Assembly: GCF_001949145.1 (NCBI RefSeq)
Contig: NW_019091729.1
Coordinates: 96,015-160,014, forward strand
Source: Acanthaster planci
Lineage: Eukaryota > Echinodermata > Asteroidea > Valvatida > Acanthasteridae
DNA: 64,000 bases
Direction of reading: 5' to 3'
Part shown: piece after piece, positions 38,801 to 51,593 of the stretch
How positions within the stretch are numbered: the first letter of the stretch is position 1
How the letters are laid out: the number at the start of each line of letters is the position of its first letter
Made by a program: the position numbers and the translations under genes
Notes under the pieces: model-generated
Told to the model about the DNA's origin: nothing
Databases searched by the model: none
The model's input: only the letters and a program-made list of their open reading frames with translations

Positions 38801-41800
38801 TTCAATAAATTCAGAGCAGCAGTGCTAAATACTGCTCCTCTGAATAAACAGATATATTTCAATGAACTTACGAAATTGTGAACTGTTTTATAATATCGCT
38901 TGAACTAAGATTAAATTACTTTTAACCCTCCTATGATTTGGAGACGTTCCTTCACAAAATCTATTCCCTTGTGTAGAATACTGGCAAGGGAAGATTAAAA
39001 ACCAAATGCAACAAATCCAATCCAATGTACTTTAGACTAAACCTGAAGTGTAAGGACTGTGCGTACTTTACTGGCTTTAGACTAAACCTGAAGGGTACGG
39101 ACTGTGCGTACTTTACTGGCCTTAGACTAAACCTGAAGGGTAAGGACTGTGCGTACTTTACTGGCCTTAGACTAAACCTTAAGGGTAAAGGCTGTGCATA
39201 CTTTACTGGCCTTAGACTAAACCTAAAGGGTAAGGACTGTGCATACTTTACTGGCCTTAGACTAAACCTTAAGGGTAAGGACAGTGCGTACTTTACTGGC
39301 CTTAGACTAAACCTTAAGGGTAAAGGCTGTGCATACTCAACTGGCCTTAATAACACCTGTAAATATATAGCTTACATTGTTACATTGAGAAAAACTCCCC
39401 AGAAGTTGCACTTTGCTTGTGACCTCCTTAATATTACAGACAAAGAACACATTTATGTATTCTTAAAATGGAAACAGAATAACAATTGATGACAAGTAAA
39501 TGGCGTTCCTGGAAATTTGCCAGAATGACTGTGTTTCAGTATCTGCAATGTTAATGGTCACATGCATCTATCTAACTTCCTCTAACAGATAGGATTTGTC
39601 TATACATGTATTATATAAAACCTAAGACCTTTTGACTGAAGATCTAAGTTTTCTCTTTAAATTCTTTCAAAGCATTGTTTGTTTAAGGTTACTTCTATAT
39701 GACTAAAGACTCATTTATTTTTACTTTAATTTTAATATTTTATATTTGTTACATTTTAAGGATGCCCATGTCAATTACAACTGTACCTACAACCCCAAGG
39801 TAAGTTTATTCAAATTTAAATTCTACGTTCCTTTAGTAGGTAACCAATCATTCACTGAGCATGTTATCTTTATCTTGTATTCCTACTTATGCTGAGGGAC
39901 GGGTGTTTAGATCACTGAGTACTTGAGTAAACAGAAATGAGGAATAAATCCTATCACTTGACTATCTTCAAGAAAATTAAACAATCATAGAAATGATCAA
40001 CTTGGAAGTCAAACTAATCACCTTGATGTCCCTGTCATCAATGATTGAATTCTCAAGAAGACATTCATTACTATTTGAAAACTGAAACTGCCAATTAATT
40101 AGTTTTCAATGGTTTTAGATTTCCACAAAAACCTAAACCTTGATTTTATAAACTATCCTATTAACAGTACTTTCTTCAAATCATGCTTGCTTGTCAAGTT
40201 TTGGCCTGGTCGTAACAATGTACACGTCTGTCTTTTTCTATTTTCCTTAAATTTACGATATTGCAAAACAAGTTGACACTATTAAACATTATGTTAGATG
40301 ATCATTTGTTCTGACCTATCAGTACTATTTCCTACTAACGACAAACTTTGACTCTAGTTACTAAGTTTTACACCAAAGATATTTGTGGCTGATCTGTAAC
40401 TACTATAACCTTTCCTTTCTTTAACAATCCCAATGTCATCTTTGATACCACCTTCAAGGAAACAATTACCTCCAAACACAAATGAAACCAAAACTGAAAT
40501 GATTTTGTAAAATCTAGGTAAACTTGAGCAGCCATATTAGAATGTCTTTCTTCCAAGTCTCACACCAACACCTGAGGAGAAGTTGCTACCATTCATCAGG
40601 TCTAGAGCCCCCTCGGATCAGAAGCAGATGTCCTCTTTGATAAAGGTTTGGTCATCATGACCTTGCCAAAAAAGCAACCTGTTTACACAGGAACAAAGAG
40701 TGACGGGTACCAACTTAGGATAACAAAATGATCGAAAAAATGGTGAAAAAAGTGCAATGGTCCTCAGTCCGACACACCAAACCATACAGGGACCCCAAAG
40801 ACTTAAGTAAGCAACAGAAATCCCTTCTTTCCTATACCTGAGAGTTTGAGAGATTTTGGGGTGAAATAGCATGTCAATTATGTAAGGCAGGACACTGGTG
40901 GGTGAGAGCACCAGCGACACATACAGTCGATTTCACTAAACAACAGGTACATCAACCACAGCACCTGGGCCACAGACTGCCACACGCCCCAGACAGTAGA
41001 GGGCGCCAACCAGCAACGTATGTTTAGCACAACACTGCTGCTTGTACATGCATGTAGAATGGGATTTCATAAATACATTTGACACAAAAAGACATTTTTG
41101 AAACATTTGGCAAGTAAGATAATGTGAGAACCACTCCCTTGACATAAGCCATTCTGAAAATTTGTTTGCACAGTTGATTATTAAAACAAANTGAATTGAA
41201 CAAATTTTTCAAAACCACACAAAATCATGTATGAACTAGTGAAAATTGGACAATGATTTCCAAATTTCAAGGTTTTAGATTGTTAGAATTAGTTTGCTTA
41301 ATAATTCTTTTTGCATTTTTGAAAAGTGTCTGCCTCAGGATCTGTGTCTTAGATTCAATTTGTCGGAGTGATTCTCATCAATATGCAATAACAAACATCA
41401 AACGGTATGGTTCAAAACATCAAGTACCATCAATTTGTAGCTGATCACAGCACAAACTTTTTAGAGCTGGAATCTTACACGAAATCAGAAAACCCTAATT
41501 GACCTGTGTGCTACTGGGATGTAATGGTTTCAACATTGTTTCCTAGTCAATGAAATGGCTCAATGGCGCGCTGATGAAAATCGACAAATATCACCAAATA
41601 TGGCTTAATATAAAGTGCATGTCTGTTGCTAGAATGTACCCCAAAAGGTCATTGTTCTCTAAATTCTGAGATTTAGAAATTCGTGATTTGCAAAACCTTA
41701 CATCAAGAAAACGTCTTACAGATGTCATAAAATGTTCCTAGACATTCTGACTACAATTATGACACTTGAAATCTTGAACCATACCCTTCACAATATCCCA

Positions 41801-44800
41801 TGAGATGGATCCATCGGGATATGTTTGCAAAATCCAAACAGGGGAAAGACAAATATAGCAAAATTCCACACCACACTCACATCCACGAGGGGCAGAGTTG
41901 GCGGCATCCCCACACCAGGGGAGGGGCAAAGTTGGAGACATCCCCACACCAGGGGAGGGGCAAATAAGAGACATCTTCGCACCAGGGGAGGGGCAGAGTT
42001 GGAGACATCCCCACACCAGGGAAGGGGTAAAATTGGAGACATCCCCACACCAGGGGAGGGGCAAATAAGAGACATCTTCGCACCAGGGGAGGGGCAGAGT
42101 TGGAGACATCCCCACACCAGGGAAGGGGTAAAGTTGGAGACATCCCCCACACCAGGGGAGGGCAAAATTGGAGGCATCCCCAGAACTGAGGAAATGTAAA
42201 GAATTTCTAAACATCTCTATACAACAAAGACATCATGTGAAGTATCACACACAAGAAAGGGCCAAGAATGTAAGAGATATCCCAACATGAGAGATAAAGA
42301 GACCATTCACTGAACACAGCATGGATCCATCTCATTATAGTTTACAAAATGTTTCCCAGGAAAACTTAATGAATTGCAATCTTCAATGGTTTCAATAATT
42401 TTAAATTTTGGTCTGTATGTACACCAGGTTTTGTTACAGAATTTTGCCAACATTTAACTTGAAACTTATAAACTTTGCATCACATATTTTGGGGGTCAAT
42501 CTCATGATATTTACAAAAGCGCATGCTTTTATGTCACAATTTAGACTAGTCTAATCTGCATGATTTTTCACAATTTCACTGGATTCATTTGAGTTTTCCT
42601 GTTATGCTTCATGATTGTCCAAAAATGTCCCATATATCACTAGCACAAAAGAGGAAATTAATTTTATCCTCAAGCAAATCTGACAAACAATGATAAGGCA
42701 AATACCATCAGCAGTTAAATGCAAGGTAAGATGATGATGTCATGCAATGGTATCACAGCGCTGTTACAACAATGGGATCAACCAATGAGCATCAAGGATT
42801 TGAGTTTGCTTGAGGATAAAATGAACCACATGACCAACATTTATACATTACAATTTAGAAAATGATAGTGTAATGAAACTATCCAAGTTTTCTTACTCCT
42901 TGCTTTGTGAATTTATTACAATCATTAATGGAACTTGATTTTTAATTCAACCTTTCAGAAATAGAAACTGCAATGGTAGAAATTAGGACACTTACCAGAC
43001 TAAAGAATAGCAGTTGGAATGATCCAATCTTTTGGAAGAGTGCATATATTTTATGTTGTTATTTTTCTCTTTCATCAACTCAAGGTGGGCAAACTGCCTG
43101 TTCTAAGCTTGGAGTAAAAAAACCTGGAAAGTCCACAAAGGTTATGAAAATATCCAAGGTTATCATACTGACCTTTCAAAGAAAATCACTTAAATCTGAA
43201 ACATTCTCTTTCCTAACAAACTTTTAAAAATCTTGCTGCTTTTGCTTTTTGATACCGATCAAACATGTAACCATATACTTGAAAGAAAAGCCAAAGGTTT
43301 TCAAAAAACATAATTTCAGCAAAGGTCAATGATAAACAAGGATATTTCGATACCTTAAAAACTGCAAATGTACAAATAATTCTTTTTTTTACATTTCTGA
43401 TGAAAACAGATGGCTGGACTTGAACTCTCTGGATGCAAAGCTGTTGTCATGGCAACAATGGATGCTGCTGTTTATCACACTGTTTACCTGGAATGGTGGC
43501 ACGGAGAAAATACAGTTACGAGTGAGAAATGCATCATTGTAAACAAATATAAAACAAAATTCCTAGTTGGCACATCTATTTCAGTTTTAAAGTCTGCGTC
43601 AAGTATTCAACCGCTATGCAATTCATTAATACACAAAGCTCTAGTCTACAATTAAGTTCAATTATAGAGTTATAATGAAAGAGCAACAGTGAAGCTTTTC
43701 CTATTCATTTTACCCATCACATTCACCCTCACTAACTGTGGGATTTCCTTGCTCTAAATCTTCACAAAGACATCAGTATTGTGATGAGCATAATGAAAAA
43801 AATTTGAAAGTTTGGCTTCAATCCAAAGGGATGAATCCGAAAGTATCCCATGTATAAGGAGTAACCTTCAGTCTGAATGACTTCTTCATTAAGTCCCGGA
43901 AAATCTACTGGTACTGGTCCAAGGTTTGACTTGGGACTAATTCTGGCAAATGAAACTAGACACATGAGACCAAGGAACTTGGACCAAACTTTGTTACAGG
44001 ATAAGTATTTCATCTTAACAATGAGTGATGTAAGTTGGCAAAATGCAAGTTAATCTTACAGGCCTGAAGCCCCTTATTTTACTAACATTTTCACATCCAT
44101 GTATGCTAGAAGGTTAGAGTCAATGTTATGAAATCTACAGATTCCATACAAGGAATAACACATTATGTATACCTTTGAAACTACTTTGAACTCACCTTGC
44201 AGGAAATGGCTGCTTGTTTTTTTCCTTTGAGGTGTTCTATCAGATAGGGTAGGATGATGGCCTGACGTTGCCAAAAGTCAATGGTCAACCTGTACCATAA
44301 AAAATTAAACAACTATTGAGGCATTTATTTTTAAATCAGGGGAGTGAAGTCCTGAAAAAAATAGATTGACGGCCAGGTTGTGGGGGATTTGCCTAAAAAA
44401 ATATCCTCAAGAAATTTGAGTAAAAATAAATTTACTATGTAATTTACATGTACAAAGTACAATGTACAAGGTAAACACATTATTTTTAAGGTAACATTTT
44501 GTTTCCAAAATTTATTACTATACCTAACAAACAATTCATAGGCTCATGAATAGCATTCTGGCGTTTTTCAACTCTTTTAAAAAAAAAATTGTCAATCTCC
44601 ATTGAAATGTACAGTCCATGTAGAGTAAATCAATAAAGGCATGATGGGGTTAGAAAAATGTTTTTATCTGCATGTTGTGTTAGAACTTGCTGGTTTTGCC
44701 TTTAGCCTCATAAGACCTCATCTCATCATGATTTACATTAAAAGATGACAGTGACTGTGTTGAAATGGCAAGACATATTTGATGAATATATAAGAGGGAA

Positions 44801-47800
44801 AATCCACCCAAAGACACACATCAGAAGCCTGTGTGCTTTGGTATGCAGCCTACCTGTGCTAATCCACTGCATGATTGGTACAGACTTGAAGTAACACTGA
44901 TGCCTGGCTACTTGCTGGTTATCTAGCATGACTAGTTCACAAGATGACTGACTGGCTGGTTGGTGGGCTGATTGGTTCAACAGATGACTGGCTGGTTGGT
45001 GGGCTGATTGGTTGACAAGATGACTGGCTGGTTGGTGGGCTGATTGGTTCAAATGATGACTGGCTGGTTGGTGGGCTGATTGGTTCAAAAGATGACTGAA
45101 TGGTTGGTGGGCTGATTGGTTCAATTGATGACTGGCTGGTTGGTAGGCTGATTGGCTCAAAAGATGACTGGCTGGTTGGTAGGCTGATTGGCTCAAAAGA
45201 TGACTGAGTGGTTGGTAGGCTGACTGGCTCACAAGATGACTGTCTAGTTGGTACGTGTAAGTTATTTGTAGCCTTGATGGATGGCTAGTTGGCTGTTACT
45301 TGCTCTGCCAAACAGAAAGGATGTCATGACCACATGTAAATGTATGCAATTTTAGAAGTACTCTAAAGCCCAAACAATTCCAATACATACATGTACATTC
45401 TGAAATCCTTGGAAGTTATTGTCAAAACTGATTTGCCAAAACGTAACTCTCCTCTGAACCAGTGGGGTGCACATCCAGCATATTTCTATGCATATTTTTT
45501 AGAAACTTGCTTTACTTTCGAAATGACACTACCGGCACATGAACCATCTTTGAAGGGGATTCTTTGACAGGATTCTGTGAAAGGATTCTTTTACATATGA
45601 AAAAAAATTGGACTTTCGTCTTTGAAAAAAATCCCACCACAACTTTCCAAATCAGAATCTGTAAGAAGTGTCTGCCAAGCTGCATCTCCTGCAGCTCAGT
45701 TACAATGCCTATGGCATGGCAGCGATGAATGTTTTGTAGGCACAGTTTATCTATGATTTTTTCAATGTATGAGAACTATTTGACCTTAATTATGTGAACT
45801 GAAAAATGACTTTTTTAAACCATTTAAACTTGTCCAGGCTTTCCTGGAAAAAAATGAGGGTGCTGTTTCTGTGATGTCATCTGGCAAGATATGCTTCAGT
45901 ACAAAAGTTTTCTTTTCAAATTGTGAACCAAGAATTTACTCACTAAAATCTTTCTGAGAAAGGGTTGATCTCTGGCTATGTATTTACACAATTAATCACC
46001 AATGAAAAAAATGATCAGGCTAGGAAAATATAAAATATCCAGCAGTTGTTTGAGTACAAACCAGAAATACAGAAATACCATTAACGTAAAACAAACAAGA
46101 ACCCAGTGTAATACCTTTGAATTTAATTGGGACACAAAAGGTGCCTTTGGAGGAGTGCATTTTGAGACTTGATCGTCGGTATAAATGCAATTAGGCCAAT
46201 CATAACAGAGTCTTCATTTGCAGCTACATGTAACAGAAAAACATAGAAAAAAAAGGTAGGAGTCATATTGTGATTGGTCACGCTGTCATGCTGACAACAA
46301 TGATAAGAAAGTACATACAGTGTATGCCGTCGATCTTCCCTACGGTGAATAGGCAAAATACTTGTCAATTTCACCAATTTGATGAGATATAAGATGACTA
46401 AACCTCCCCAGCAAACATCTAACCCAATCAAGATGGGATACATGAAATCTCGCTCAGCAAATATTTTGGGATGGGAAGCGAGTTTACATACACACATCTA
46501 CACATACATGTACATGTAAGCATTGACAAAACCTGAACAGTTCTGGAAGTACATGTAACTTAAAGCTTGGAAAAAAATCCCAGTCTTGTGTTGAGGGACC
46601 TTAGCAGCAAAGATTGTGTACCTGGGAACATCTTTGTTTTTATTTTTCAACTGACAATAACGTTCGGAAATAGCCCAGGTTGGACAGCATCTTCAGTACA
46701 TTGCAACTAACATCCTGGATATCAATTCATCTTGCCATGAGCAAATTTTGGCACCAGTTTTTTTATATACTTTAATTTAACCATACGGAGAGAGCTGAAA
46801 TATTCTCCACATGTTCCTTATATCTGGAAATTCTCAATACAATAAACGTGCATTACAGTAATTACTTTTTGAATAAGTACATACGTCCTTGGCTTACATA
46901 AAATATATTACTATTCTGTAGAACTGGCGATACTGTCTGTGTGTTTTTTATACCCAATTTTTCCCCAGTGATATCGTTAAGAGAGAGCAATGTTAAAAAT
47001 TCCCCGAGATAGTTTGAAATGAAAACTTACAGGTACCCTTTTTGCGCATGTACTACATTCTAAGATGAGCTTTGTTTTGGACTTCAGGTAGAGCGCAAGC
47101 TTCTCGCTTTACAAATTTTGTTCCCAGAAAATTCCATGTGAAGGAATTTTTGCCAGATTTCCAATTCATATTGTGATATTTTTGGATAGTTCATAAAAAA
47201 CTACAGGGAAAATCAACAAAATAATTAATAGGGCAATAGATCACTCTTTACGTGTGATTCCAAATTTTTTCTCATACTCAACAGTCATATAAAATATAGT
47301 ATCTATTGTCTTTGGAATACAAAGTGATTTGAAGAGCCTGGCGAGTAAAAACTGCTTTGGGTAAGAGTCCCATGCACAGATATCACTTGTTTTCCCTTGC
47401 GGTGGTTTATCAGCCATCAGAAAGTGAAAACAAGCCCCGAAGCCAAATTTAGTAGTTAAATATTGAAACATTTACACATACTTGGGAAACTCTTTTTTCA
47501 GACCATTCTCGTAGGATTTTAGCACAGGGTGTCGAGCGATGTCACTGAACAAACTCTTCACCTAATTTGCTCCAAAAATAGTAGGTCTCATGCCATGCCC
47601 ATGGCAGGGTCTAAAATAAACCACTGCAGGTAGGTGCTTTGCCAATTGATGAGACGATTCCACGTTTTACAAGACATGTAAGTGACAACTATCATGAGTA
47701 AATATGATTGAGGAAATGAAATTTATGTCATAACAATTTACCTGTCAGGCTGGATTTAAAAACAGATCATGTTAGGACAGTTCCAACCCCATGAACAGTG

Positions 47801-50800
47801 AAATGGCCAACAGGCATAGATAATGACATCAATGATTTGGGCCTTCCCTTTTCCAGGTTTCCAGAACAAGAACAGAGTCATGGAGCTAATATTCAATTAC
47901 TATAGACAAGCGCTAACTTCTCATTTTCGTCTTCCTACATTAATCTGAAAGAAAATTACCTGATTCTTTTAAACGGTGGAACACATTACAGTCTGTAAAA
48001 TATGATAAAACCACTCTGAAACCTTAAGAGCATATTTTCAAGTTGTTGATGCTTTGTTGATGGTACATACATGTATGTGTGTTGACGCTTGTTAACGCTA
48101 AATAGCACGACCGACCACATGTGTTTGCATTGTTTACTGAGAGCAAAATCTAGCCCCACACGTAGGGCTGTAGTCAGTGGCAGTGGCTCTCTTTTACAAT
48201 CTGTCTCTTATCTGTCGCCACCACAGCCCTACTTCAAGGCATGTCTTCAATGCCTGAAATCCAAACTGACAGATTGTCACAAACTTTGAATCCTAGCCTC
48301 CTAGGCTATTCTCAAGGTCGGAGGTTGTTCCATTTATCACACTTGAGTCTGGGCAAAGGGGCAACTCTCCATTCACTTTGTACAGGGATTTGCATGTTTT
48401 CCTCATTTTCGGCAGCAACATAATAGAAATAACTAAAACCTTTTCAATACTGAGTGGGAAATGTTTATAGTGCATAAAAAAAGAAATTTCAGGCACATTT
48501 GATGTAGGCTTGGCCTAAAGGTCATGAAGGTTAAGAGTTTGAGTCAATAATTCAGATTTTTTCCTGTAGACCGCTACACTATTTTGCTCCGTTGAGTTTT
48601 CAGTGCGAGAGATGGAATAGTCATCAATTGATCAATCAGTGAGAAGAATCAAGAATCAGCAATGTCATCCCAACCTTGAGAATAGGCCTATCTAAGCTCT
48701 ACTGAGTGGAGCGTTAGTACTCCCCTTTTTCTATTTTGGACGGGATCGTCATACTAACGCTAACTAACCCGTACATAGAGTAAGGTGAAAACGATTCTCA
48801 AAAATTCCAAAGACTCACCCAAAATACCTCTATCACCATCTACTGGCTTCCGTAAATGCCAACGTCAAACGGTTGGGGCTTCAATAATATTTCTGACTTC
48901 AAAATCTGCCAAAATCCGACCTCTGTGGTCCCTACCAATGACTGTTTCATGGGACCTTCTCAGGATGTATGGTGAACTGTCTGCACAAAAGCAGTCCACA
49001 GGTATTACCAAAAAAGACTTAGCAAATCTGCCCATGGAACGCACATGTAGCGAGCAGGGGCCTGCATTTGGCAGGGACTACAAAGGTCACGATCAACAAG
49101 TCTTGTATCCAGATCATGTAAAGCTCACTCATGCGTACGTCTTGGGGGACCATGTTTGCCCACAGAGTTATTGGCCAGAAACTCTACATGCCCGTATTTG
49201 AATGGGAGGAGGCAGTGAAAAGTTTAAGTGCTGTGTGTGTGTCGAGCAAAACGGTCGGATTTTGACAGGTTTTGAAGTCAGAGAAGTCACTGAAGCCCCA
49301 TTGAGAACCGTTTTCACCATACTCTATGTATGGGCGTGGAGCATTAGTATGACAATCCCGTCCAAAATCAAAAAAGAGGAATACTAACACTCCACTCAGC
49401 ATGCTCAGAGAACTAAATGTAGGTCTACATGTATCTTGTGAAATGGGAATGACTTGACAATTTACGTAATGACTTACACCGTCATATTCTTCAGAGTTGG
49501 GACTTTCATACATGTACAAGCACCCTAAAGCTTTCCCAAACAGTATATTTTCCGAGGTATGGTGCTTGGAAAAACCCTGCCTCAGTGCTTATGGATATAT
49601 GTGTCGCCATTTTCAAAATAGGGCCTGCATCGTGTGTACATGTATGTAGGCCTAGCCCCACAAGTAGGGCTGTAGTGGCTCTCTTTTACAATCTGTCTCT
49701 TATCTGTCGCCACCATAGCCCTACTTCAAGGCATGTCTTAAATGCCTGAAATCCAAACTGCAGGATTGTCACAAACTTTGAATCCAATATCTTCTGAAAT
49801 GAGGATCACTCGACAATTCTACCTACATCGCCGTATTCCTCAGAGTTTGGACTTTCTTACGAGCACCCTAAAGCTTTCCCAACAGTATGTTTTTCGATGT
49901 ATGGCGCCTTGAAAACCGGGTCTGCGATATTTCTATGTTGACCATGGGCGGCACCATTTTAAAAGGAAAGCAGGGCTTCCTGCATTGGATTTCAAGGCAC
50001 CCGACAGGCGCTCTAGTATACGTTGTACCATACAAAACTGGTTCCCTGTCACACCTTGCGTGACAGACGAACAAGGAACTGGTGAAATTAAATTTGAATA
50101 ACATTAATATGCATGTTACTCTATCATGCTCCACACATGTGCTGTGGGCGGACTGTACACTAGCAAAGTTCAGGCGCAACTTATTACCAAGCAACACTAT
50201 GACAACATGAATTATGCATCTACGGCACCTGTCCGGTGCATTGAATTCCGACGCAAGAAGCGCTGCTTTCGTTTTTTAAAATGGCACCGCCCGTGGGAGC
50301 TATAAATGCAATCGTACGTATGAAACCAAACCACCGTTCACAATCATGCACAATGCATGACATCTAGATGCTCAACCAACCATAACAACTTCACGTGTGA
50401 AATCAGGCTCCTATAACATTCTGGCTTTATTTTCCTTAAAAAAAAAACCTCCCTGCCCATAATTTTAACCCGGGATTCGAACCCACACCCCATACATCAC
50501 AAACCATTATGCTGTAACCGTTTGACTACTGCAATTCACACAGGTTAACGGTGTTTTTACTGTAGATATACCGATGAACCGCTGCAACGCGAGACTAATA
50601 CACATTGGGCATGCGCAATACAAACACAACCATCGTGGTTTGGCGTCATACGTATGGTTGCATATATATCTCAGCCATGGACAGCATAGAAATATCACAG
50701 ACCCGGTTTTCAAGGCGCCATACATCGAAAAACATAGAGTTTGGGAAAGCTTTAGGGTGCTCGTACATGTCGTATGAAAGTCCAACCTCTGAGGAATACG

Positions 50801-51520
50801 GCGGTGTAGGTAGAATTGTCGAGTGATTCTCATTTCAGAAGATATTGGATTCAAAGTTTGTGACAATCCTGCAGTTTGGATTTTAGGCATTTAAGACATG
50901 CCTTGAAGTAGGGCTGTGGTGGCGACAGATAAGAGACAGATTGTAAAAGAGAGCCACTACAGCCTTATTTGTCATGTTTGTAGGGCTAAATGTAGTACTA
51001 AGCCATGTCAAAAGATCGTATAGCGCCGAAGGCGCAAGATGGATAGCTCTACCCAAAGACTTGAAAGAGTGTAATTACCATGGGCGCCATTTGAGCAAAC
51101 GATACGCCTGCGCAGTTTAGGGTAATGCTTAGGCGCAGGCTCACCAGGTGCACTGCCTGCCACGGCGCCTGCGCCTTTGCATTAATGTGCATTGCGCAGG
51201 CGTATTGCTTGCTCAAAGGGCGCCTATGCAATTATAACGATTTACGTGTATTCACTGTGAAGTTCGCTATCTTGCGCTTCGCGGCGCTATACGATCTTTA
51301 GCCATGTCTGCATGTTGTTTAGGGCCTACTCGACATGTTCGAAGGTAAGGCTCAATGACGTGTGCTCCATTGCTTAGGCTAACGCACAAAACAGTCGTAA
51401 CTAATTAATGAGCTCATGTAGAACTCTCATTTTCAACTCCTTACGCCTTTGTGAACTAAAAGTTAAAAGAGATTCAGAAGAAAACTCACCACATTCACAC
51501 TTCTGCTTTGCTTTCGACAT
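35837..51520 (-). CDS. Unrecognised multi-exon gene, partial model
   Basis: I do not recognise this protein. Reading down the - strand, these exons have AG/GT borders and compatible phases: 38565-38410 (0/0), 38321-38113 (0/2), 37286-37215 (2/2), 36899-36835 (2/1), 36663 into the assembly gap (phase 1 in), an exon emerging from the gap and ending at 36188 (phase 1 out), and 36027-35837 with the stop. Typical peptides are LKTLELLLDENISH, SIQKQLSQFLLFSTKV, LVDHLVEKLPVDVEA, AIAVELLKAWGIESLLW and FTPESCRRFHNLESS. They look like amphipathic helices of a soluble, HEAT-like protein. Further upstream candidates are 44289-44196, 47992-47960 and a start exon at 51520-51490 (MSKAKQKCEC, A at -3); their linkage is not phase-complete. 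The exon entering the gap meets a TGA at 36554-36556 unless it is spliced at the weak donor just before it. Some donors (gtgaat, gttact, gtattt) are weak. Exon character is seen; continuity over 15.7 kb is inference. Confidence 0.5.
36291..36546. other. Assembly gap (256 N)
   Basis: A run of undetermined bases that interrupts the 3' half of the unrecognised - strand gene and hides at least one exon border. Confidence 1.
37883..38063. repeat. Inverted repeat pair, left copy
   Basis: This block (gcagcagtgttgtgctaaac ... acatgcatttcac) is the reverse complement of 40866-41046 with roughly one difference in six bases. It carries a CTCF-like motif at 37919-37932. The two copies may be long terminal inverted repeats of a 3.2-kb element, or two separate insertions of one family. 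Confidence 0.7.
39030..39345. repeat. 45-bp minisatellite, seven copies
   Basis: The unit cttagactaaacctgaagg...actttactggc repeats seven times with a 45-bp period. Because 45 is divisible by 3, both strands stay open: a 154-codon frame forward (15-residue unit GLRLNLKGKDCAYFT) and 131 codons in reverse. No start or splice context supports translation, so it is called a minisatellite. Confidence 0.85.
40866..41046. repeat. Inverted repeat pair, right copy
   Basis: Reverse-complement partner of 37883-38063. It carries ACAGTAGAGGGCGC at 40993-41006. The similarity stops abruptly at both ends, as expected for a mobile-element unit. Confidence 0.7.
41881..42175. repeat. 34-bp minisatellite with a 102-bp higher-order period
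   Basis: Units of about 34 bp built on caccaggggaggggcaa alternate between a gttggagacatcccc form and a taagagacatcttcg form. The second form recurs 102 bp later, giving a three-unit higher-order repeat. G-rich on this strand (gggg runs every 34 bp). Long open stretches in several frames are by-products of the period. Confidence 0.85.
44196..44289 (-). CDS. Well-supported single exon of the unrecognised - strand gene
   Basis: The acceptor ttttttatggtacag and donor gtgagttc bound 94 nt that are open in one frame. The frame is phase 2 in and phase 0 out, and encodes 31 residues including IDFWQRQAIILPYLIEHLKG. The amphipathic helical pattern and the good splice sites make this the best exon in the 5' half of the gene. 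Which exon precedes it is unresolved. Confidence 0.55.
44944..45245. repeat. 36-bp minisatellite, about eight copies
   Basis: The unit gatgactggctggttggtggg plus ctgattggttcaa repeats with a 36-bp period. On the - strand it reads as a 12-residue repeat (QSAYQPASHLLS) through an open frame. No start, splice site or conserved flank supports a real protein. Confidence 0.85.
48151..49630. mobile_element. Foldback family A, copy 1, interrupted
   Basis: 48151-48292 and 49431-49630 together match the left arm of the family A element at 49647 on. The match runs through agggctgtagtggctctc, the caaggcatgtcttaaatgcc block and the ccctaaagctttccca block. The break after gaatcc is filled by about 1.1 kb that includes the family B element. 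This copy shows one arm only. Confidence 0.65.
48702..49399. mobile_element. Foldback family B, nested in family A
   Basis: The left terminus ctgagtggagcgttagta and the reverse-complemented right terminus ctgagtggagtgttagta are followed by arms of about 200 bp. These contain ttttggacgggatcgtcata and gacttcaaaatctgccaaaa on the left, with near-identical complements on the right. The 138-codon and 111-codon open stretches inside are not recognised and fall in the arms. Its position inside the split copy of family A shows that B inserted later. Confidence 0.65.
49647..50989. mobile_element. Foldback family A, copy 2, complete
   Basis: The left arm, 49647 to about 49990, is matched in reverse complement by about 50672-50989. 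It includes the tgtctcttatctgtcgccac block and the ggcgccttgaaaaccgggtc block. The centre, about 680 bp, is non-coding. The arms are only a few percent diverged in places, so this copy is younger than the foldback at 32.8-34.3 kb. Confidence 0.7.
51010..51300. mobile_element. 291-bp MITE with 8-bp target duplication
   Basis: GCCATGTC occurs directly before (51002-51009) and after (51301-51308) the element. The ends aaaagatcgtatagcgccg and cggcgctatacgatcttta are inverted repeats. An inner palindrome is built on gcgcaggcg. An 8-bp duplication fits the hAT superfamily. The element is non-coding. Confidence 0.8.
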
Positions 51521-51593
51521 GTTGCTTTCGATGCATGCCTACACTCTCAGACATGTCTATGTGTAATAGCGCCCCCAGTTAGAATAATTAACA

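Noticed and set aside
39025-39489. 154-codon forward open frame with 15-residue repeats
   Set aside because: Explained by a 45-bp minisatellite that is open on both strands; there is no support for translation.
39761-39799. Exon-like 39 nt on the + strand with good AG and GTAAGT borders
   Set aside because: Isolated, with no neighbouring + strand exons in phase; it lies within the - strand gene.
41738-42214. Several 90-158 codon frames on both strands rich in Pro/Cys/Gly
   Set aside because: They arise from the 34-bp repeat array.
44738-45232. 164-codon - strand open frame with Gln/His/Ala/Ser repeats
   Set aside because: Product of a 36-bp minisatellite; the flanks show no coding pattern.
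39030-45245. Regularly spaced repeats considered as a CRISPR array
   Set aside because: The units are contiguous with no unique spacers, and the genome is animal.
46123-46497. 124-codon - strand open frame with a good acceptor near 46233
   Set aside because: The frame after the acceptor reaches a TAA before the next plausible donor, so it was left out of the model, although a terminal or alternative exon is possible.
48785-49201. 138-codon open frame
   Set aside because: It falls in and around the arms of foldback family B and has no recognisable transposase motifs.
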